Assembly: GCA_963805705.1 (NCBI GenBank)
Contig: CAWDVH010000004.1
Location: 1-64,000, forward strand
Direction of reading: 5' to 3'
DNA: 64,000 nt
From: CAWDVH01 sp963805705
Lineage (GTDB): Bacteria > Actinomycetota > Actinomycetes > Streptosporangiales > Streptosporangiaceae
Made by a program: the position numbers and the translations under genes. Below the pieces are notes generated by a model that searched no databases, was not told the origin of the DNA, and worked only from the letters and a program-made list of their open reading frames with translations. The number at the start of each line of letters is the position of its first letter. The stretch's first letter is position 1. Positions 40,921-50,335 of the stretch are shown one piece after another.

Positions 40921-42578
40921 CTACGGATGGCCGTTGACCATGCGGCTGGTCAGGCTGACGTTCGCGGTGTGCTGGATCAGCGTGCTCAGGAAGGCCTCGA
41001 GCGCGGCACGCTGCTTGGCGGTCTTCGGCTTGCGCATCGTGGTGGACTCGGCCCAGACCAGGATCAGGTAGTGGCCCTTAACGAGAGCCTCCTCGATGCC
41101 CGTTCCCTTCGTCAGATTGCGTGTGGGGCCCTTGGGCCCGTCGAGCTGCGCGATGAACTCGGACGGCCCGGCCGCCTTGCCGGCCCGTTCGGCGGCCTTG
41201 ACGGTCTTGAGATTCAGCACGCCGATCGTGCCCATCAGTTTCTGGCTGGCGGACAGGTAGCTGGCCCGCAGGACCTGGCTGCATCCCGGCCGTCGCACGG
41301 CATGCTGGAGCTTGGCGCCGCCGACCGCCGTGGCGCAGTTCTTGCCTATGCGGCGAATGGTCCTGGTGTACGCCGCTCCGGCGGTGAACGCGGCCGGGAA
41401 GACCTGCCCGAGCTTCAGCGGAAGCGGGTCAGTTGCCCGTGACTCGATATGACCCCACAGCGGCGTCGGCGTCGGTGCCGGAGTGGGTGACAGCGAGGGT
41501 GACGGACGCGCCTGGGCTGGCTTGGCCGATGGCGCCGCCGCAGGCTGGCCGCCGTGGCTGCCGCCGAGCAGCACGTATGCCCCGCCGACCAGCGCCACCA
41601 GCACGGCGAGACTCGCGGCCAGCAGCCCGCGAGACATCTTCCAGCGCTTCCGTGGCGCCGCGCGGACGCCGTGCGCGCCGGTGCCATGCCCGCGAGGGCG
41701 GCCCGGCACGGTATCCGGCCCGGCGGCGCTGCCCGCTCCGAAGGCGGCACCCGCTCCGGTGGCGTCCGCTCCGAGAGCGGTATCTGCTCCGAACGCGCTG
41801 TCTGCTCCGAACGCGGTGTCTGCTCCGAACGCGGTGTCTGCTCCGAAGGCACTGTCTGGTCCTGAGGCATCGTCGGCCGGCACCGGATAGCCGCGCGGCG
41901 GAGTCTGCGGGCCGGCGCCTGGCGCCTGCCGGGCATCGCCGGGCGCGCGCAGGTCTGCCCATCCGCCCGTCTCCTGGCCGTCGCCGACCGCCCCCCAGGT
42001 CTGGGTGGAGGTCACGTCCGCCGCAGGATCGCTCACCGCCAGGTTGGAGTACCCCGCATGACCGGATCCGGCCGGGCCGGGCATCGCGGGCCCTGGCCCG
42101 GTGCTTCCAGGCTCCGCCCAGGCCGGCTCCGGGTACTGGTCGCCGGTCCCGGATTCAGCTGGCCAGAGGTCACCGGCCTGGGGGCCGGCCTCCTGCTCGG
42201 ACGTGCGGTTCCACGCCGAGAACTGGCCGGGCGGGTAGAGCGGCGGCGGCTGGCCCGGGGCAGGCGGAAAGCCCCTGACCGGGCCCTTGCCCGGCGCGCT
42301 GCCCCCCCACCCGTACTGGCCTCCGGCGTACTGGCCTCGGCGTACTGGCCTCCTGAGTACTGGCCGCCGGCGTACTGGCCGCCGAGCCGCGGAGCGTCGA
42401 TGCCCCGCTCCACGGCGGCCGGCCGGTCATCCCGGTATCCGGGAACGAACAACGATGACTCGCCGCCGGGCTGGCTCCGCCGGGGGCCTTGATCTGGCCG
42501 GGGCGGCACATCCTGCCCGGACGGGCTCCGCCGCCTGCCCGGTACGTGGCCGGCGGCATTCTCAGCCGGGTTGCGCAT
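40921..42578 (-). CDS. Repeat-rich single-pass membrane protein of unknown function, frame shifted once
   Basis: Not a family I can name. The longest uninterrupted frame, 40921-42084, encodes 387 residues. It has a cytoplasmic region with Phe-Gly-Ala-Asp-Thr/Ser-Ala repeats, a basic APRKRWK stop-transfer, one membrane helix (GLLAASLAVLVALVGGAYVL), a Pro/Ser/Thr linker and an extracellular domain of about 160 residues with two cysteines. The same frame stays open upstream to about 42340. A second frame from ATG 42578 (MRNPAENAAGHVPG) enters a Gly-Gly-Gln-Tyr-Ala repeat and meets it there. One 15-bp unit (42328-42341) has only 14 bases, so a single missing base explains the break. The restored protein is about 550 residues. 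Confidence 0.65.
41766..41858 (-). repeat. 18-bp coding repeat (Ala-Asp-Thr-Ala-Phe-Gly)
   Basis: GCTCCGAACGCGGTGTCT (plus strand) and near-copies repeat five or more times, in frame on the minus strand. Confidence 0.88.
42313..42386 (-). repeat. 15-bp coding repeat (Gly-Gly-Gln-Tyr-Ala) with one short unit
   Basis: Five units begin GTACTGGCC at 42313, 42328, 42342, 42357 and 42372. The unit at 42328-42341 is 14 bases long, which shifts the frame. Confidence 0.92.
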
Positions 42579-42698
42579 GCGGCGAGCGTATCGTTCCCGG
42601 CGCGTGAGTTAGCCTGGTCGGGTCTTTTGCACGGCCGTGCGGCGGCGTGGCTGGCGCGGCCGGGCGAGAGTTCGGACACCCCTTCGTTTCGCATCGCT

Positions 42699-42728
42699 TT
42701 GACCGCTGCCCGTCACGGCCGGTATCCT
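42699..42728 (+). promoter_or_regulatory. rplM-rpsI promoter
   Basis: TTGACC (42699-42704), 18-bp spacer and TATCCT (42723-42728), about 140 bp before rplM. The intervening leader has a short stem (TGCCCGC with GCGGGCA, about 42752-42778), a possible regulatory structure. Confidence 0.65.
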
Positions 42729-42867
42729 TACCGGGCGTCCATGTGTACCGGCATGCCCGCGTCCTCGTATTGCGGGCACGTGAGCTGCGGCCGGTGCTGC
42801 GGATTCCCCCGCCAGGGCGGGACTACCCCGGGCGAGGGCCAGGATCAGGACTCACACGCGAAGGCTA

Positions 42868-43347
42868 ATGACTGTGCGCACTTTCAGCCCGAAGGCCGAC
42901 GACATCCAGCGTCAGTGGCATGTCATCGATGCATCTGATGTCATCCTCGGCCGGCTGGCCAGCCAGGCGGCGATTCTGCTGCGGGGCAAGCACAAGCCGA
43001 TCTTCGCGCCGCATGTGGACACCGGTGATTTCGTCGTCATCGTCAATGCGGGCAAGGTCGCTCTGAGCGGCAATAAGCTGCAGGACAAGCTGGCGTACCG
43101 GCACTCCGGGTATCCGGGCGGCCTGCGCTCTGTCGCCTACAGCGAGCTGATGGAGAAGAACCCGGAGCGGGCGGTCGAGAAGGCCGTCAAGGGCATGCTC
43201 CCGAAGAACACCCTGGGCAGGCAGCAGCTTCGCAAGCTGAAGGTGTACGCGGGCCCTGACCATCCGCATCAGGCGCAGCAGCCGGTCGCATTCGAGATCA
43301 CGCAGGTCGGCCAGCAGGCCGGGACCAGCCGGGCCGCGGCGAAGTAA
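42868..43347 (+). CDS. rplM: 50S ribosomal protein L13
   Basis: A 159-residue early assembly protein. RQWHVIDASDVILGRLASQA, LRGKHKPIFAPHVDTGDFVV and the C-terminal KVYAGPDHPHQAQQP are conserved. Forms the usual pair with rpsI. Confidence 0.97.
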   Translation: MTVRTFSPKADDIQRQWHVIDASDVILGRLASQAAILLRGKHKPIFAPHVDTGDFVVIVNAGKVALSGNKLQDKLAYRHSGYPGGLRSVAYSELMEKNPERAVEKAVKGMLPKNTLGRQQLRKLKVYAGPDHPHQAQQPVAFEITQVGQQAGTSRAAAK

Positions 43348-43396
43348 GCCGCGGCACACCAACCAAGAGCCGATCAGGAAGCACGAGGAAGACACT

Positions 43397-43933
43397 GTGG
43401 CTGAGTCCACTGACGTCCAGGATCCCGCGGCGGGAGCCGGCGCGGCCGAGCCGACCGCCGAAGCGCACGTGTCGGAGTACACCACCGAGACTCCGGACGC
43501 GGCGGCCGTCGCCGCGGCCAAGCCCGCGGCACGCAAGCCGGTGGTGACCGGCAATGCCCTGGGCACCGGCCGCCGCAAGAAGGCGATCGCGCGCGTCCGC
43601 ATCATGCCCGGCACCGGGAAGTACCGGATCAACGACCGGTCGCTGGACGAGTACTTCCCGAACAAGGTGCATCAGCAGCTGATCAACGAGCCGTTCGTGA
43701 CCCTGGGCGCCGATGACCAGTTCGACGTGGTCGCGCGGATCACCGGCGGTGGCGTCACCGGCCAGGCAGGCGCGCTTCGCCTCGGGGTTGCCAGGTCGCT
43801 GATTCTCGTTGACCCGTCCAGCCGGCCGGCGCTCAAGCGAGCGGGCTTCCTGACCAGAGACCCCAGGGCGACGGAGCGCAAGAAGGCAGGCCTGAAGAAG
43901 GCTCGCAAGGCGCCGCAGTACTCGAAGCGCTGA
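43397..43933 (+). CDS. rpsI: 30S ribosomal protein S9 with acidic N-terminal extension
   Basis: The S9 core starts near residue 50 (TGRRKKAIARVRIMPG) and ends RKAPQYSKR, the C-terminal tail that touches P-site tRNA. The first 48 residues are Ala/Glu/Asp-rich, longer than most homologues. GTG 43397 follows GCACGAGGAAGACACT. Confidence 0.95.
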   Translation: MAESTDVQDPAAGAGAAEPTAEAHVSEYTTETPDAAAVAAAKPAARKPVVTGNALGTGRRKKAIARVRIMPGTGKYRINDRSLDEYFPNKVHQQLINEPFVTLGADDQFDVVARITGGGVTGQAGALRLGVARSLILVDPSSRPALKRAGFLTRDPRATERKKAGLKKARKAPQYSKR

Positions 43934-43978
43934 TTTCCCGCCACCACTGCAGCACCGGAAGACCAGGAGTTGGTTTCC

Positions 43979-45520
43979 ATGGGCCGGCTGTTCGGCACTG
44001 ATGGTGTCCGTGGTGTCGCGGGCCGTGATCTTACGGCCCAGCTCGCCATGGACCTAGCGGTCGCCGCCGCAGGAATCCTGGGCGGGACCGGCGCCTTCAC
44101 CGGGACAAACTCGGTGCATGGCCGGCCACTGGCGGTGGTCGGCCGCGACCCCAGGACGTCCGGTGAGTTCCTGGAGGCCGCCGTGGTGGCCGGGCTGGCC
44201 GGCAGCGGCGTCGACGTGCTGCGGCTGGGCGTCATCCCGACGCCGGCGGTGGCCTACCTGACCGCGGCGCTCGGTGCTGAATTCGGGGTCATGCTCTCGG
44301 CGAGCCATAATCCGGCACCGGATAACGGGATCAAGTTCTTCGCGCGCGGCGGCGTGAAGCTGCCCGACGATGTCGAGAACCAGATCGAGGACCAGCTGAC
44401 GCAGGCTCAGCTGACGCGGGCTCAGCTGACGCGGGCACCGGACGGCCCGGACGGCCCGGATGGCCTGGGCTCCGGTGACCGGCGGGCGGGGGGCACAGGC
44501 ATCCCGGCGGCCGGTTTCGGCCGGGTTACCGAAGCATCGGGCGAAGGCGAGATATACCTCGATTATCTGCTGTCCACTCTCGATGGGATGTCCCCCGGCA
44601 CGGGCGCACCTTCCGCCCGGGGCGCGGGTGCCGCTAACGGTGCGGGTGCGGCTTCCGCCGCCGGGGCTGGCTCGGGGCAGGCTGCCGGGCCGCTGTCGGG
44701 GATGCGCGTGGTGGTGGACTGCGCGCAGGGGGCCGCTTACCAGCTAGCGCCGCGGATGCTTCGCCGGGCCGGCGCTGAGGTGATCGCGATCGGCGTGGAG
44801 CCGGATGGGGACAACATCAACGCCGGCTGCGGCTCTACCAGCCTGGGCGCCCTGTCCGCCGCCGTGATCAAGCATGGCGCCGACGCCGGCATCGCGCATG
44901 ACGGCGACGCCGACCGGTGCCTGGCGGTCGACGCGGGGGGCCAGGTAATCGACGGGGACCAGATCCTGGCCGTGCTCGCGCTCGCGCTGCGGGACGCGGG
45001 ACGGCTGACGGGCGATACCGTCGTGACCACGGTCATGTCCAACCTCGGATTCCGGCTGGCCATGCGCGACGCCGGCATTCACGTGGTCGAGACGCCGGTC
45101 GGCGACAGGTACCTGGTGACGGCGATGCGTGCCGGTCAGTACGCGCTCGGCGGCGAGCAGTCCGGCCACATCATCCTGCTCGACCACGCCACGACCGGCG
45201 ACGGGCTGCTCACCGCCCTGCACCTGCTGGCGGTGGCGGCCAGCCGCGGGAAGTCCCTCGCCGAGCTGGTCAGCGTCATGACCAGATACCCCCAGGTCCT
45301 CATCAACATCCCGGGGGTGGACAAGTCCCTGGTCGGCTCCTCCCATGCGCTCACGGCCGCCGTGCGGGCCGCGGAGGCGGAACTGGGGGACTCTGGCCGG
45401 GTCCTGGTGCGGCCCAGCGGGACCGAGCATGCGATCCGGGTCATGGTCGAGGCCGTCGATTCCGGCCAGGCCCGCCGCCTGGCGGGCCGGCTAGCCGACG
45501 CGGTCCGGGGCCTGGGCTGA
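43979..45520 (+). CDS. glmM: Phosphoglucosamine mutase with two low-complexity insertions
   Basis: Converts glucosamine-6-phosphate to glucosamine-1-phosphate for UDP-GlcNAc and the cell wall. MGRLFGTDGVRGVAG is diagnostic; the phosphoserine is Ser109 in LSASHNPAPDNG; the metal loop is DGDADRC; the sugar loop is GEQSGH; and the phosphate-binding RPSGTEHAIRVM closes the protein. At 513 residues it is about 65 longer than usual. The excess lies in two inserts, one of Gln-Leu-Thr-Arg-Ala and Gly-Pro-Asp repeats (about residues 140-175) and one Gly/Ala-rich (about 208-240). CAGGAG nine bases upstream favours ATG 43979. Confidence 0.94.
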   Translation: MGRLFGTDGVRGVAGRDLTAQLAMDLAVAAAGILGGTGAFTGTNSVHGRPLAVVGRDPRTSGEFLEAAVVAGLAGSGVDVLRLGVIPTPAVAYLTAALGAEFGVMLSASHNPAPDNGIKFFARGGVKLPDDVENQIEDQLTQAQLTRAQLTRAPDGPDGPDGLGSGDRRAGGTGIPAAGFGRVTEASGEGEIYLDYLLSTLDGMSPGTGAPSARGAGAANGAGAASAAGAGSGQAAGPLSGMRVVVDCAQGAAYQLAPRMLRRAGAEVIAIGVEPDGDNINAGCGSTSLGALSAAVIKHGADAGIAHDGDADRCLAVDAGGQVIDGDQILAVLALALRDAGRLTGDTVVTTVMSNLGFRLAMRDAGIHVVETPVGDRYLVTAMRAGQYALGGEQSGHIILLDHATTGDGLLTALHLLAVAASRGKSLAELVSVMTRYPQVLINIPGVDKSLVGSSHALTAAVRAAEAELGDSGRVLVRPSGTEHAIRVMVEAVDSGQARRLAGRLADAVRGLG

Positions 45521-45611
45521 GGTCGCCGGGACGCGTGACAGCGGTATGTAATCGGTATTTCACTCACGGTTCCTGATCGGGCCGGGCGAATCAAGTACTA
45601 GCCTGACGGCC

Positions 45612-47492
45612 ATGTGCGGAATCGTGGGGTACGCCGGCCACCGGCCGGCGCTCGGGGTTGTCCTGGAAGGACTTGGCCGGCTGGAGTACCGCGGCTATGA
45701 CTCGGCCGGCATTGCCGTCATCGCCGATGAGAAACTCGCCTGGAGCAAGCGCGCGGGCAAGCTCGGCAACCTGCGGTCGGCCCTCGCCGAGCGGCCGCCG
45801 CTGGCGGGCACCGTGGGCCTGGGCCACACGCGGTGGGCGACCCACGGGCCGCCGACCGACCCGAACGCGCATCCGCACGTCGACTGCGGTGGCCATCTTG
45901 CCGTGGTGCACAACGGCATCATCGAGAACTTCGCCGTGCTTCGCGCCGGGCTGGAGGCCAAGGGGCATCAGCTGACCTCCGAGACTGACACCGAGCTGGT
46001 CGCGCACCTGCTTGAGGAGCACATGGCCGCCATCCCCGATGTGCCGGGAACGGGCGCGCCGCCGCCGGGATCCCTGGCCGCGGCGATGCGCGGCGTCTGC
46101 CAGCTGCTGACCGGGGCATTCACGCTGGTCGCCATCGACGTCCGGGATCAGGGGGCGGTCGTCGGGGCGCGCCGCAACTCGCCGCTGGTCATCGGCCGGG
46201 GGGAGGGCGAGAATTTCCTGGCCAGTGATGTGGCCGCGTTTATCGCCTTCACCAGGGAGGCGGCCGAGCTCGGCCAGGATCAGGTAGTCGAGGTGCGCGC
46301 CGACTCGGTAACGGTCACCGGCTTCGACGGCACTGCCGCCCTGGCCAGGGACTTTCATGTCGACTGGGACGTGTCGGCCGCCCAGAAGGACGGCTACGAG
46401 TACTTCATGCTCAAGGAGATCGCCGAGCAGCCTCGCGCCATCGCCGCCTCACTGCTCGGCCGGGTCGGCCAGGACGGGCTGCTGGCCCTCGATGAGATGC
46501 GCCTGTCCGACGACGAGCTACGGCAGATTGACAAGATCATCGTGGTGGCGTGCGGGACGGCCTATCACGCGGGCATGATCGCGAAGTACGCCATCGAGCA
46601 CTGGTGCAAGATTCCCTGCGAGGTGGAGCTGGCCAGCGAGTTCCGCTACCGGGACCCGATCCTGACCCGGTCCACCCTGGTGATCGCGATCTCTCAGTCG
46701 GGCGAGACAATGGACACCCTGATGGCGGTCCGCCATGCCCGCGAGCAGCACTCCCGCGTAGTGGCGATCTGCAACGTGAACAGCTCATCGATCCCGCGCG
46801 AGAGCGACGCCGTCGTCTACACGCATGCTGGCCCGGAGGTCGCGGTCGCGTCCACCAAGGCGTTCTTGACCCAGCTGGCCGCGTGCTACCTGCTGGCGCT
46901 GTACCTGGCCCAGGTCCGGGAGAGCAAGTACGGCGACGAGATCGCCGTCGTGATCCAGGAGCTGGACCGGATGCCCGCCGCGGTGGAACTCGTCCTGAGC
47001 AGGATGGAACCTGTCCGGGCCGTGGCCCGTGAGCTGGCCCGCGAGCGCTGCGTGCTCTTCCTCGGCCGTCATGTCGGCTACCCGGTCGCGCTGGAAGGCG
47101 CGCTGAAGCTCAAGGAACTTGCCTACATGCACGCGGAGGGGTTCGCGGCCGGTGAGCTCAAGCACGGCCCGATCGCGCTGATCGAGGCCGGCCTGCCGGT
47201 CGTGGTGGTCGTCCCGCCCGGCCAGGGGCGCTCGGTGCTGCACGACAAGATCGTCTCCAACATCCAGGAGATCCGGGCGCGCGGGGCCCGGACGATCGTG
47301 ATCGCCGAGGAAGACGACGAGGTGGTCATTCCCTACGCGGACACGCTGATCAAGATCCCCGTGGTGCCGACGCTGCTGCAGCCGCTGGTCGCCACCGTGC
47401 CGCTGCAGGTTTTCGCCTGCGAGCTGGCCACGGCCAAGGGCCACGACGTCGACCAGCCGCGCAACCTCGCCAAGTCAGTCACCGTCGAGTAG
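45612..47492 (+). CDS. glmS: Glutamine-fructose-6-phosphate aminotransferase (isomerising)
   Basis: A 626-residue enzyme that makes glucosamine-6-phosphate from fructose-6-phosphate and glutamine. The N-terminal nucleophile is Cys2 in MCGIVGYAG; LEYRGYDSAGIAV and GHTRWATHG belong to the glutaminase domain. Two SIS sugar-isomerase domains follow (CGTAYHAG, SQSGETMDT, FLGRHVGYPVALEGALKLKE). It ends DQPRNLAKSVTVE. It supplies GlmM, encoded just upstream; 91 bases separate them. Confidence 0.97.
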   Translation: MCGIVGYAGHRPALGVVLEGLGRLEYRGYDSAGIAVIADEKLAWSKRAGKLGNLRSALAERPPLAGTVGLGHTRWATHGPPTDPNAHPHVDCGGHLAVVHNGIIENFAVLRAGLEAKGHQLTSETDTELVAHLLEEHMAAIPDVPGTGAPPPGSLAAAMRGVCQLLTGAFTLVAIDVRDQGAVVGARRNSPLVIGRGEGENFLASDVAAFIAFTREAAELGQDQVVEVRADSVTVTGFDGTAALARDFHVDWDVSAAQKDGYEYFMLKEIAEQPRAIAASLLGRVGQDGLLALDEMRLSDDELRQIDKIIVVACGTAYHAGMIAKYAIEHWCKIPCEVELASEFRYRDPILTRSTLVIAISQSGETMDTLMAVRHAREQHSRVVAICNVNSSSIPRESDAVVYTHAGPEVAVASTKAFLTQLAACYLLALYLAQVRESKYGDEIAVVIQELDRMPAAVELVLSRMEPVRAVARELARERCVLFLGRHVGYPVALEGALKLKELAYMHAEGFAAGELKHGPIALIEAGLPVVVVVPPGQGRSVLHDKIVSNIQEIRARGARTIVIAEEDDEVVIPYADTLIKIPVVPTLLQPLVATVPLQVFACELATAKGHDVDQPRNLAKSVTVE

Positions 47493-47603
47493 CCGTCGGC
47501 GGCCGGCGACGGGCCGGCCGGGCGGGGCAGGCGCTGTGATTCCTGATGCCGTCTAGCTGAAGCGGGTGGCGGGTGGCGGACGCCCTCATGACAGGCTTGG
47601 CTC

Positions 47604-47666
47604 GTGATCGTAGGCACTGGCGTCGACCTCGCGGACATCTCCCGGCTGGAGGCGGCGCTCTGGTGA
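47604..47666 (+). pseudogene. acpS: Remnant of holo-acyl-carrier-protein synthase
   Basis: GTG 47604 opens MIVGTGVDLADISRLEAALW, a clear match to the N-terminus of AcpS, which loads the phosphopantetheine arm on acyl carrier proteins. The catalytic Asp of the Val-Asp-Leu/Ile motif is present. TGA follows at 47664-47666. Beyond it, a few residues in the same frame (Leu-Pro-Glu-Arg-Arg-Leu-Phe) look related, but no frame contains the essential RFAAKEA motif or the C-terminal half. In related actinomycetes intact acpS sits exactly here, between glmS and the hydrate epimerase/dehydratase gene. I therefore read it as a truncated gene; a missing stretch in the assembly is the alternative. Confidence 0.7.
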
Positions 47667-47726
47667 ATCCCGCTCCCGGAACGACGGCTGTTTCGCCGAC
47701 AGCGAACCCGGCGCCCGGTTCGTTGC

Positions 47727-47770
47727 GACGGCCCCCGTGAAGACGGCCCCCGTGAAGACGGCCCGGTGAA
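47727..47770 (+). repeat. 15-bp tandem repeat after the acpS remnant
   Basis: GACGGCCCCCGTGAA occurs twice exactly (47727 and 47742) and once as a 14-base variant (47757). Confidence 0.88.
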
Positions 47771-47799
47771 GACCATCCCGTGAAGGTGGTGTCGCAAAG

Positions 47800-49347
47800 A
47801 TGAGGAATTCGCACCCGGTCGCTGAGATCCGCGCCGCCGAGCAAGCGCTGATGGCGCGGCTGCCCGAGGGCGTGCTGATGCAGCGGGCGGCGTCCGGCCT
47901 GGCCGCCGCGTGCGCGCGCCTGCTGGGCCAGGTGTACGGATCGCGGGTCGTGGTGCTGGCGGGCAGCGGTGACAACGGCGGAGACGCCCTGTTCGCCGCG
48001 GCGATGCTGGCCCGCCGGGGCGCCGTGGTCACGGCCGTGTCCGCGGGATCCAAGGTCCACGCCGGGGGCACTGCCGCGCTTCGCGGAGCCGGCGGCACGC
48101 TGGTCGAGGCGGCCGATCAGGCCGCCGGAGCCGCGATCGGCCGGGCCGAGCTGATCATCGACGGGCTGCTCGGCATCGGCGGCTCCGGCGGCATCAGGGA
48201 GCCCGGCGCCTCCCTGGCCTCCCTGGCCTCGCAGTCGGGCGCGACCGTGGTGGCCGCCGACCTGCCCAGCGGCATCGATGCCGACACCGGGGAGGTGGCA
48301 GGCGCGGCGGTTCGCGCCGACGTCACGATTACCTTCGGCACCTGGAAGCCCGGCCTGCTGATCGATCCCGGTGCCTCGTATGCCGGGGTGGTCGAGCTCA
48401 TCGACATCGGGCTGAGGCCCCATCTCGGGCCGCCCGGTGTCCTGGCGATGCAGGACGCCGACGTGGCCGCCTGCCTGCCCCGGCCCTCCGCCGAGTCCGA
48501 CAAGTACCGGCGCGGCGTGCTGGGCATCGTCGCCGGCAGCGACCGGTTCACCGGTGCGGCGACCCTGGCCATCGGCGGCGCGCTGCGCGGCGGGGCAGGC
48601 ATGGTCCGGCTGGTCTCGGCCGAGCGCGCCGCGGCGGTCGCCCGGCAGCACTGGCCCGAAGCGCTGATCACGATCGCCGATGCCGCCGATGCCGCCGATC
48701 CGGCCTCGACGATCGAGACGGCCGGCCGCGTCCAGGCCTGGGTTGCCGGGCCTGGCATGGGAACCGACGAGGACGCGGCCGGCCTGCTCGCGGCCGTGCT
48801 CGCCACCGACGTGCCCGTGCTCGTGGACGCCGATGGCCTGACCGTCCTGTCTGAGCACCGCGAGCTGCTGCCGCGGGCCGCGCCGACCCTGATCACCCCC
48901 CATGCCGGTGAGCTGGCCAGGCTGACGGGCGCCGACCGGGCCGACATCGAGGGCAGGCGCCTGTGGCACGCCCGCGCGGCCGCCGCCGAACTGGGGGTCA
49001 CCGTGCTGCTCAAGGGCTCGACCACCGTGATCGCCGCCCCGCCGGCCAGCTCACCGGCACGCCCGGCGGACAGGCCGGCGGCCAGCTCAGCGGAAAGCCC
49101 GCCGGTGCCCGCGCTGGTGAACCCGACCGGCACGGCATGGCTGGCCACCGCCGGATCCGGAGACGTGCTCTCCGGGCTGGCGGGCTCCCTGCTCGCGCAG
49201 GGCCTCGATCCGCAGCAGGCGGCAGCGGCCGCCGCATACCTGCACGGAATCGCCGCCCGGCTGGCCGCCGACGGCGCGCCGATCGCAGCGTTTGACCTGA
49301 TCCGGGCGCTTCCCGCTGCCTACCGGGGCCTGTCTGGCTGGCCGTAG
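47800..49347 (+). CDS. nnrD: Bifunctional NAD(P)H-hydrate epimerase / ADP-dependent dehydratase
   Basis: Repairs hydrated NADH and NADPH. The N-terminal epimerase domain (about residues 1-215) has GSGDNGGDALFAAAMLARRG and DLPSGIDADTG. The C-terminal ribokinase-like dehydratase domain (about 225-510) has KYRRGVLGIVAGSDRFTGAA, PGMGTDEDA, LITPHAGELARLTG and the catalytic TAGSGDVLSGLAGSLLAQG. A short Pro/Ala/Ser insertion lies near residue 420. It usually lies between acpS and alr; here two inserted genes separate it from alr. Confidence 0.94.
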   Translation: MRNSHPVAEIRAAEQALMARLPEGVLMQRAASGLAAACARLLGQVYGSRVVVLAGSGDNGGDALFAAAMLARRGAVVTAVSAGSKVHAGGTAALRGAGGTLVEAADQAAGAAIGRAELIIDGLLGIGGSGGIREPGASLASLASQSGATVVAADLPSGIDADTGEVAGAAVRADVTITFGTWKPGLLIDPGASYAGVVELIDIGLRPHLGPPGVLAMQDADVAACLPRPSAESDKYRRGVLGIVAGSDRFTGAATLAIGGALRGGAGMVRLVSAERAAAVARQHWPEALITIADAADAADPASTIETAGRVQAWVAGPGMGTDEDAAGLLAAVLATDVPVLVDADGLTVLSEHRELLPRAAPTLITPHAGELARLTGADRADIEGRRLWHARAAAAELGVTVLLKGSTTVIAAPPASSPARPADRPAASSAESPPVPALVNPTGTAWLATAGSGDVLSGLAGSLLAQGLDPQQAAAAAAYLHGIAARLAADGAPIAAFDLIRALPAAYRGLSGWP

Positions 49348-49378
49348 GCAGCTACGCGCTCCCCGCCGGCTACCGGGC

Positions 49379-50335
49379 CTAGCTGGCCGCCGTGTCCAGG
49401 ACGGCGGCCAGGCGCGTGGCCACCGCGCGACGCTCGTCGTCGCGTCCAGCGAACGTGCAGTAGGCCAGGTGCGTCAGTCCGATATGAATCTCGTAGCACG
49501 TCAGACGCTCGTCGAAGTGCGGCACATCCAGGCCGATCGACCCGTAGTGCCGCACGATGACCTCACGGAAGCTGATCAGGTCAAGCGCGGCGAACCAGGG
49601 CGCCCAGAACGTGATCCACGCGACGTCGTAGAGGAAATCGCCGTAGGCCGAGCAGCCCCAGTCGAACACCGCGGTCAGCCGCGATCCGTCCTCGCTGACG
49701 AGCACGTTGCGGTTGAGCAAATCGACGTGCAGGACGTGACGGATCTCGGGGCAGGACCCGAGCCGCGACCTCAGGGCTTGCTCGCCGGCGACGAACAGCG
49801 CGATCAGGTCCGCCGACGCGGCCAGCTGGGCTCGCCAGCCGCTGACCCGCCCTTCCCCGCGGTCCTTCAGCGTTGCGACGAGCCACTCTCTCCAGCCGAT
49901 ATGCGACGCCGGATCCTCGGCCGGCCACTCAACTGATGCGGTCGCCGGGACCGGTATCGACCTCAGCGCGTCGAGTGCCGCGAGCAGCGCCGGAATGACC
50001 CGTTGCATGCCAGGCTCGTCGAGTGATTCAAGGAATGTCCCGAAATGGCGCTCGGAGATCGCAAAGAAGCCACCGAACGCAGTGCCGATCTCGAGCACCG
50101 ACGGAACGGGGAGATCCGTGCTCGCGAACGACATGGCCGCCTGGTCCTTCGCGAAGTCCTCCCCGTGCGCGCCGAAGCGCACGACGAGCGGCCGGTTGTC
50201 CAGAGAGAACGAATAGGCGCGCGACCAGTCACCGCCGCCTAGCTCGCTGACGTCACGGCATCTCCCCGCGTAGCGGGCATCCAGAAACGCCGCTGCCTGA
50301 CCGAGGCTCACATGCTTGCTCACTGTGCCCTTCAC
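49379..50335 (-). CDS. Aminoglycoside phosphotransferase family protein, hygromycin B 4-O-kinase-like
   Basis: A 318-residue kinase of the APH fold. The catalytic loop is HVDLLNRN (His203, Asp205, Asn210); the metal-binding FDWGCSAYGD follows (Asp225, Asp233). Overall phrasing resembles the hygromycin B 4-O-kinase family: AYSFSLDNRPLVVRF, KDQAAMSFASTDLPVPSVLE, IGWREW, CPEIRHVLHVDLLNRNVL and the Trp/Phe-rich WITFWAPWFAALD. Real substrate is unknown; many such relatives do not act on antibiotics. It lies in opposite orientation to the conserved block and beside the S9 peptidase gene. Confidence 0.85.
   Translation of the reverse strand: MKGTVSKHVSLGQAAAFLDARYAGRCRDVSELGGGDWSRAYSFSLDNRPLVVRFGAHGEDFAKDQAAMSFASTDLPVPSVLEIGTAFGGFFAISERHFGTFLESLDEPGMQRVIPALLAALDALRSIPVPATASVEWPAEDPASHIGWREWLVATLKDRGEGRVSGWRAQLAASADLIALFVAGEQALRSRLGSCPEIRHVLHVDLLNRNVLVSEDGSRLTAVFDWGCSAYGDFLYDVAWITFWAPWFAALDLISFREVIVRHYGSIGLDVPHFDERLTCYEIHIGLTHLAYCTFAGRDDERRAVATRLAAVLDTAAS

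Larger units (their letters stand above)
47493..47799 (+). other. 307-bp region between glmS and the NAD(P)HX repair gene
   Basis: It contains the acpS remnant at 47604 and a short tandem repeat at 47727-47770. A G/C-rich segment just after glmS (GGCCGGCGACGGGCCGGCC) may form a terminator. Confidence 0.6.
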
